In this document: positions 13,697 to 17,502 of the stretch, piece by piece | Layout: each line of letters opens with the position of its first letter | Numbering within the stretch: the first letter of the stretch is position 1 | Source of the DNA: Candidatus Brocadiaceae bacterium | GTDB lineage: Bacteria; Planctomycetota; Brocadiia; Brocadiales; Brocadiaceae | NCBI GenBank assembly: GCA_024653795.1 | Contig: JANLHY010000423.1 | Coordinates: forward strand, 1 to 17,502 | Length of the DNA: 17,502 nucleotides | Direction: 5' to 3' | Position numbers and translations under genes: made by a program | The notes under the pieces: generated by a model | The model's input: the letters and a program-made list of their open reading frames with translations, nothing else | Database searches by the model: none | Told to the model about the DNA's origin: nothing

Positions 13697-14764
13697 ATGA
13701 AGATAATGAAATTTAGTGCGATTAGCTGCTTACTGGCTTTTGTCGTTATCAATGGCGTGATGCCGGCACTTACTATTGCAGGGGGGCTGATTGATATGGG
13801 TTATGGTAGTAGAGGTGGAAGTATGCTGTCTGCATCAATACGTTCAAAAGAACCTATACAGCCAATTCCAATCAGCTTTGACGACGACAGGGCAAAGATA
13901 GAATTAGGAAAGAAATTGTTTTTTGAACCCAGATTGTCCAAATCCGGTTGGATCAGTTGTAATTCGTGTCATAACCTCTCAACAGGCGGCGCAGATAATT
14001 TGCCAAGCTCTATCGGACATAAATGGCTGTTTGGCCCGATAAACTCGCCTACTGTCCTGAATGCAAAATTCAATCTGGCGCAATTCTGGGATGGGCGTGC
14101 AAAGGATTTGAAAGAGCAGGCAGGTGGACCCATAGCCAATCCTATGGAAATGGCTGCAACCCATGAGCTTGCAGTGAGTGTATTGCAATCAATACCAGAA
14201 TATGTGGGATGGTTTAAAGAAGTTTATGGGGATGAAAAAATTGATATTGACCGTGTCACTGATGCGATTGCGGCATTTGAAGAGACATTAACCACACCAA
14301 ACTCAAGATTTGATTTGTGGCTCAGAGGCTATGATAGAATTTCCCAATCGGAAGAGGAAGGATATGCTCTATTCAAGGATAAAGGTTGTATAGACTGCCA
14401 TAACGGTTTTGGTGTAGGAGGAAACTCTTTTCAGAAATTTGGAATTGTAAAACCATACGACAAAGACACCCAGACTCTCGGCAGATACAACGTAACAAAA
14501 AATGAGAAAGATACATACGTATTCAAAGTCCCACTGCTAAGGAATATTGCCCTCACGGCGCCTTATTTCCACGATGCAAGCACATGGAATTTGAGTGAGG
14601 CAGTGAACGTAATGGCAGAATATCAACTGGGAATAACGCTTACTGAGGATGAAACGAACAAGATTGTTGCATTTCTACAGACCTTAACAGGAGACCAGCC
14701 TTCAATTATTTTTCCGATTCTACCGCCATCAAATGAAAACACTCAGAAGCCAAATCGGAATTGA
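13697..14764 (+). CDS. Di-heme cytochrome c peroxidase (CcpA/MauG family)
   Basis: This exported enzyme would reduce hydrogen peroxide to water with electrons from small c-type cytochromes or quinol. The 355-residue protein has a signal peptide (hydrophobic about 7-28, likely cut after TIAGG or nearby), then two CxxCH heme c sites: CNSCH at 88-92 and CIDCH at 231-235. Between them lie FWDGRAKDLKEQAGGPIANP and EMA, which are typical of bacterial di-heme peroxidases. M306 in the segment NVMAEYQ is a candidate axial ligand of the second heme. FKVPLLRNIALTAPYFHD (276-293) is also family-like. AAGGATGG before the ATG is a fair ribosome-binding site. MauG-like or other di-heme relatives are less likely but not excluded. 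It stands alone with its own promoter. Confidence 0.92.
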   Translation: MKIMKFSAISCLLAFVVINGVMPALTIAGGLIDMGYGSRGGSMLSASIRSKEPIQPIPISFDDDRAKIELGKKLFFEPRLSKSGWISCNSCHNLSTGGADNLPSSIGHKWLFGPINSPTVLNAKFNLAQFWDGRAKDLKEQAGGPIANPMEMAATHELAVSVLQSIPEYVGWFKEVYGDEKIDIDRVTDAIAAFEETLTTPNSRFDLWLRGYDRISQSEEEGYALFKDKGCIDCHNGFGVGGNSFQKFGIVKPYDKDTQTLGRYNVTKNEKDTYVFKVPLLRNIALTAPYFHDASTWNLSEAVNVMAEYQLGITLTEDETNKIVAFLQTLTGDQPSIIFPILPPSNENTQKPNRN

Positions 14765-15068
14765 TTTTGTGCTGTTGTTCTGTCCCCTTTGTTCCGTGCA
14801 GTCAAATATTTGTCGAAGGAGTGCTGAACGAGGGGATTTCGTGGGATGTTTGACACGAACAGATTTTTTAAAAAAGTACATTTAAGGTCAATAATAATCA
14901 CAAATCAAGATGCGACCGCATTCACCCCACCATGCTTAATTTTGTAGATTCCTTTTTTTCTTGGGACTACCGTGCGAACGGTCTGGGACATGAGCAAATC
15001 TTAACTATTTTTAAAACAAAATCAATAATTAAATATGTTGTCTCTGGAATTACATGGCGACATTAATT
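14765..15068. other. Spacer with a GCGA-loop hairpin
   Basis: No gene is seen in this AT-rich spacer. The one clear structure is a perfect 5-bp stem ACCGT (14969-14973) with ACGGT (14978-14982) closed by a GCGA tetraloop. It is flanked on both sides by TGGGAC (14962-14967 and 14984-14989). The segment near 14813-14833 (TTGTCGAAGG...CTGAACG) resembles a common dispersed repeat, also hinted at 12411-12420. Confidence 0.45.
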
Positions 15069-15356
15069 TTATACCGCTATTATTTCAACCATTTTCCATT
15101 CCTGAGATTTTTGGGAAACGTGCCATAAATCGTAATTTTGCTGCAAATTTAGCCACAACTGAGGCGTTGTGCTAAATGCCTTTGATAGACGCAGCGCCAT
15201 ATCTGGGGTAATTGAACCATGTTCATTAACAATCCTGGATAGTGTTTTTCTTGAAACTCCAAGTGATTTTGCAAATTCTGAAACTGTCAAATTCAGAGGC
15301 TCTAAATAATGTCTTTTCAATATACCGCCTGGATGTGTTGGAGGTCTAGTTCTCAT
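15069..15356 (-). CDS. higA: HigA-family antitoxin
   Basis: The 95-residue protein is a HigA-type helix-turn-helix antitoxin and autorepressor. It opens MRTRPPTHPGGILKRHYLEP, the family's typical start. The DNA-binding domain follows: LTVSEFAKSLGVSRKTLSRIVN at about 23-44. Then come ITPDMALRLSKAFSTTPQLWLNLQQNYDLW, all hallmark segments. A good ribosome-binding site (GGAGAAT) lies before the ATG. In this type II system toxin higB comes first and higA second, and the remnant of higB indeed sits directly upstream. Because higB is 5'-truncated, higA is probably an orphan regulator, or has another partner elsewhere. Confidence 0.9.
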   Translation of the reverse strand: MRTRPPTHPGGILKRHYLEPLNLTVSEFAKSLGVSRKTLSRIVNEHGSITPDMALRLSKAFSTTPQLWLNLQQNYDLWHVSQKSQEWKMVEIIAV

Positions 15357-15368
15357 TTCTCAATTCTC

Positions 15369-15540
15369 CTAATGATAATCTATATAATCAACATTGTACG
15401 CATCGCCTTCTTTAAAATTAAAAACAATCCGCCAATTTCCTGATACTTTTACTGCCCATTTACCCTTCATTTTACCTTTAAGCTGATGTAAGTCAGAACC
15501 AGCATATTTCATATCTCTTATGGAAAGATCGAGAGGTCAA
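15369..15540 (-). pseudogene. higB: 5'-truncated higB (RelE-like RNase toxin) remnant
   Basis: The C-terminal half is well preserved: from ATG 15512 to TAG 15369 it reads MKYAGSDLHQLKGKMKGKWA and continues VKVSGNWRIVFNF, then GDAYNVDYIDYH. These are the LHxLKG, GxW.V.V.GNWRxxFxF and DYxDYH signatures of HigB. The first half, about 40 residues, is absent. Upstream the same frame continues for only a few residues (SIRD) before a stop. A small piece in another frame (EERLDLS, near 15525-15545) may be the former middle, so a frameshift is also present. The pdxA gene begins to end within 75 bases, so no room is left for the missing part. Confidence 0.7.
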
Positions 15541-15557
15541 GTCTTTCTTCTTGAAAG

Positions 15558-15577
15558 TGTGTTGCAAAGGCAACACA
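15558..15577 (-). terminator. Perfect hairpin between pdxA and higB remnant
   Basis: TGTGTTGC (15558-15565) pairs with GCAACACA (15570-15577) around AAAG, an 8-bp perfect stem 10 bases past the pdxA stop. On the minus strand it is preceded by TTTTT and followed by CTTTCAAG, so the U-tract is weak. It probably ends or stabilises the pdxA transcript. Confidence 0.5.
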
Positions 15578-15587
15578 AAAATAGGTT

Positions 15588-16595
15588 CTACGCTTTTGCC
15601 ATCTTCACAGCCATCTTAATGGCCTCTATCATGGAACGCGGGTCAGCAATACCCTTGCCTGCAATATCATAGGCAGTACCGTGGTCGGGCGATGTGCGAA
15701 CAAACGGGATTCCCAAGGTAATATTCACCCCGGTTTCAAAGGCATGTAATTTCAGAGGGATTGCGCCCTGATCATGATACATGGCAACGACCACGTCATA
15801 CGCACCCTTCAATGCCTTATAAAATACGGTATCTGCAGAGACCGGGCCATCACAGTGAATTCCTTTCTTCCTCGCCTTTTCAATAGCAGGAACAATGATC
15901 TTCCTCTCTTCATCCCCGAAAATCCCTTCCTCGCCTGCATGCGGGTTTAAACCACAGACAGCAATCCTGGGCTTTTTAAGTCCAAAATGTCGTTTGAGTC
16001 CTTCATTACAGATATTTATTGTTCCCAAAATACCCTCTGGGGTAATTGATTGCGGAACGTCTTTAATGGCAATGTGTGTGGTTGCAAAGGCCACCCTCAA
16101 TTTCCCACCCACCATCAGCATAACAACGCGCTCAACGCCGGAAAAGGTGTGGAGCATTTCTGTATGCCCTGGATAACCATATCCACCTAGATGGATGGCC
16201 TCCTTGCAAATCGGCGCCGTTACAAGGGCATCAATGTGCTTGTTCATGGCAAGATTGATCCCCTTAATAACACACTGGACTGATAATTCCCCGCCTTCAG
16301 CAGTAGCCCTCTTCAGCTTCATAAGACTTGACTTAAATTCACCTGTGGGCAGTAAGAAGACGGATGTTTTTAAGCCCTCAATATCAGAAATATGAGATAT
16401 CGTCGAATATTTTACGGGAATGTTCAATGCCCTTGCAGTCTTGTCAAATACGCCTTTATTGCCGATAATTACGTACCTGGCGATCTTCCTGATTGCAGGA
16501 GATTTTAAGGCCTTCAAGATAATTTCAGGCCCTATCCCGCAAGGGTCGCCCATCGTAATCCCGATGAGCAATTTAGATTTTTTACTTTTTTGCAT
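15588..16595 (-). CDS. pdxA: 4-hydroxythreonine-4-phosphate dehydrogenase PdxA
   Basis: PdxA oxidises 4-phosphohydroxy-L-threonine in the DXP-dependent route to pyridoxal phosphate. With the ATG at 16595 it has 335 residues. Motifs in order: ITMGDPCGIGPEI near the N-terminus, VTAPICKEAI, GYPGHTEML, CGLNPHAGE, AMYHDQG and TSPDHGTAYDIAGKG. The three metal-binding histidines are H174, H219 and H274, with spacings of 45 and 55 that equal those of the E. coli enzyme (166, 211, 266). The frame also opens with TTG at 16613; the ATG is preferred though its ribosome-binding site is poor. It faces the same way as ribE but 341 bases of decayed spacer separate them. Confidence 0.97.
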   Translation of the reverse strand: MQKSKKSKLLIGITMGDPCGIGPEIILKALKSPAIRKIARYVIIGNKGVFDKTARALNIPVKYSTISHISDIEGLKTSVFLLPTGEFKSSLMKLKRATAEGGELSVQCVIKGINLAMNKHIDALVTAPICKEAIHLGGYGYPGHTEMLHTFSGVERVVMLMVGGKLRVAFATTHIAIKDVPQSITPEGILGTINICNEGLKRHFGLKKPRIAVCGLNPHAGEEGIFGDEERKIIVPAIEKARKKGIHCDGPVSADTVFYKALKGAYDVVVAMYHDQGAIPLKLHAFETGVNITLGIPFVRTSPDHGTAYDIAGKGIADPRSMIEAIKMAVKMAKA

Positions 16596-16613
16596 AAATG
16601 TCTTTGAAATCAA

Positions 16614-16936
16614 ATACAGCTAAAAATATATTTAACTTTGCGTGTAAATAGTAAGTACGCTCAGGCGATTAGTTAAATTTGTTTAAGTCTATTTGTGATT
16701 AATTCCCAGTTGTTCTTTCGGCTTCTATCGTCATCATTGAAATATTTTATGTCCAGCCATCTGAAACTTACTTCTTTTCTTTGTCCACCATCTTCTTTTT
16801 TAAGAATCTCTCTGCTGGTTCAATCTTGCAGATTGAACCGTACAATTTAAACCGAACGCAAGCCATATATCCTTTATCCCATTTCACACGGACAAACAAG
16901 TTTGTCCATGCCACCCTTTCTTGTTTATGCTGTTTA
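16614..16936. other. Decayed spacer between ribE and pdxA with ORF remnant and palindromes
   Basis: On the minus strand an open frame without start, roughly 16668-16822, encodes ILKKEDGGQRKEVSF, RWLDIKYFNDDD and WELITNRLKQI before a stop. It looks like the C-terminal end of a lost gene whose family I cannot name. Two perfect hairpins lie upstream of it: GGTTCAATCT (16817-16826) with AGATTGAACC (16830-16839), and GGACAAAC (16890-16897) with GTTTGTCC (16900-16907). The remnant shares a 21-bp stretch with the 3' end of ribE. Confidence 0.4.
16789..16809. repeat. 21-bp direct repeat, copy 1 (copy 2 at 16984-17004 inside ribE)
   Basis: CATCTTCTTTTTTAAGAATC plus one T occurs here and again at 16984-17004, and CCACC precedes both with a 3-base difference in spacing. 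In both places the minus strand encodes ILKKED in frame followed by (V)GG. Length and shared frame argue against chance, though the stretch is low in complexity. Confidence 0.6.
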
Positions 16937-17502
16937 TTAAAACCCCTGTTCAGTTAATTGTTCCCGTGTCATACCACCACCAACATCTTCTTTTTTAAGA
17001 ATCTTTTTAACCCACTTACCTAGCATGTCAATCTCGATATTCACCTGATCCCCTATTTTCTTGTGTCCCAGGGTAGTCGAAGTTAATGTATACGGAATCA
17101 ATGCCACAGAAAAAGTACCATCTGTTACATTGACAATCGTAAGACTGATGCCATCCACGGCGACAGAACCCTTTTCGATCATCATGTCGGTAAATCTCTT
17201 TTCGACCGAAAAGGTCATTGTACACTGGTTTTCATGTTGTTTTTTTTCTTTTATATTGCCTATTCCGTCCACATGTCCTGTAACAAAATGACCACCTAAT
17301 CTGTCTCCTACCTTCAACGCCCTTTCGATATTAACTTTCTCCGCATTCCGTAATTTTCCTAACGTAGTTTTTGTAAGAGTTTCACTGGATACATCAAAAC
17401 CGACAACAGTACCTTTAGCTTCTTTTACCGTGAGGCATGCCCCATTAACGGCAATACTTTCCCCAAGCTTAAGGTTTTCGGCTAAATCACCAATATCCAA
17501 AA
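16937..17502 (-). CDS. ribE: Riboflavin synthase, alpha chain (5' end outside the window)
   Basis: Riboflavin synthase dismutates two 6,7-dimethyl-8-ribityllumazine molecules into riboflavin and a pyrimidine. Both lumazine-binding repeats are visible. Repeat one has GESIAVNGACLTV, FDVSSETL and GDRLGGHFVTGHVDG; repeat two has KGSVAVDGISLTI, SVALIPYTLTSTTL and IEIDMLGKW. About 30 N-terminal residues (the usual MFTGIVE start) lie beyond the right edge, since the frame is open there. The Met at 17500 is internal. The C-terminal tail TREQLTEQGF is of a kind seen in other bacterial homologues. Confidence 0.95.
   Translation of the reverse strand, partial: LDIGDLAENLKLGESIAVNGACLTVKEAKGTVVGFDVSSETLTKTTLGKLRNAEKVNIERALKVGDRLGGHFVTGHVDGIGNIKEKKQHENQCTMTFSVEKRFTDMMIEKGSVAVDGISLTIVNVTDGTFSVALIPYTLTSTTLGHKKIGDQVNIEIDMLGKWVKKILKKEDVGGGMTREQLTEQGF

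Overview
The window looks like chromosomal DNA of a low-to-moderate GC Gram-negative bacterium. Single-copy housekeeping genes alternate with AT-rich stretches full of toxin-antitoxin remnants, palindromes and dispersed-repeat debris. A di-heme cytochrome c peroxidase with an export signal, the gene set and this repeat-rich style suggest a planctomycete of the anammox type (Brocadiales). That placement is inference from gene content only; no marker in the window proves it.

Layout. 18-521 (minus): tRNA-Ser(UGA) and a bifunctional-nuclease-family protein with a good promoter. 975-3523 (plus): CPBP intramembrane protease, UbiX flavin prenyltransferase, an apparently internally deleted MazG-like gene, and SppA signal peptide peptidase, in tight order. 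3547-5265 (plus): an AT-rich accessory patch with a DUF7718-like/DUF5647-like overlapping pair, a homing-endonuclease-associated-repeat protein with a doubtful start, and an MNT-HEPN toxin-antitoxin pair. 5315-9129 (plus): glutamyl-tRNA synthetase, a structured spacer, cysteinyl-tRNA synthetase and a translationally coupled HD-domain protein. 9139-10401: remains of three toxin-antitoxin type loci: vapB with a truncated vapC, a YgiT-type zinc-finger fragment, and an addiction-module antitoxin with a roughly 10-codon toxin stub. 10394-12251: two near-identical 105-bp direct repeats flanking an exported M43 (pappalysin-like) metalloprotease and a small probable lipoprotein, with the left repeat starting exactly where the toxin stub ends. 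12464-13384 (minus): KsgA. 13572-14764 (plus): strong sigma70-like promoter and di-heme cytochrome c peroxidase. 15069-17502 (minus): HigA with a 5'-truncated HigB, PdxA, a decayed spacer sharing a 21-bp repeat with ribE, and riboflavin synthase alpha running off the right edge.

How it fits together. The core genes serve translation (tRNA-Ser, GltX, CysS, KsgA), cofactor synthesis (UbiX prenyl-FMN, PdxA pyridoxal phosphate, RibE riboflavin), envelope proteolysis (CPBP, SppA) and periplasmic peroxide removal (cytochrome c peroxidase). The accessory DNA between them shows a pattern: the vapB, addiction-module and higA antitoxins are intact while each partner toxin is broken. The MNT-HEPN pair is the only toxin-antitoxin pair here that looks complete. 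The most interesting candidates are this set of orphaned antitoxins, the repeat-bounded protease/lipoprotein cassette, the DUF7718-like/DUF5647-like pair, and the structured element before cysS.
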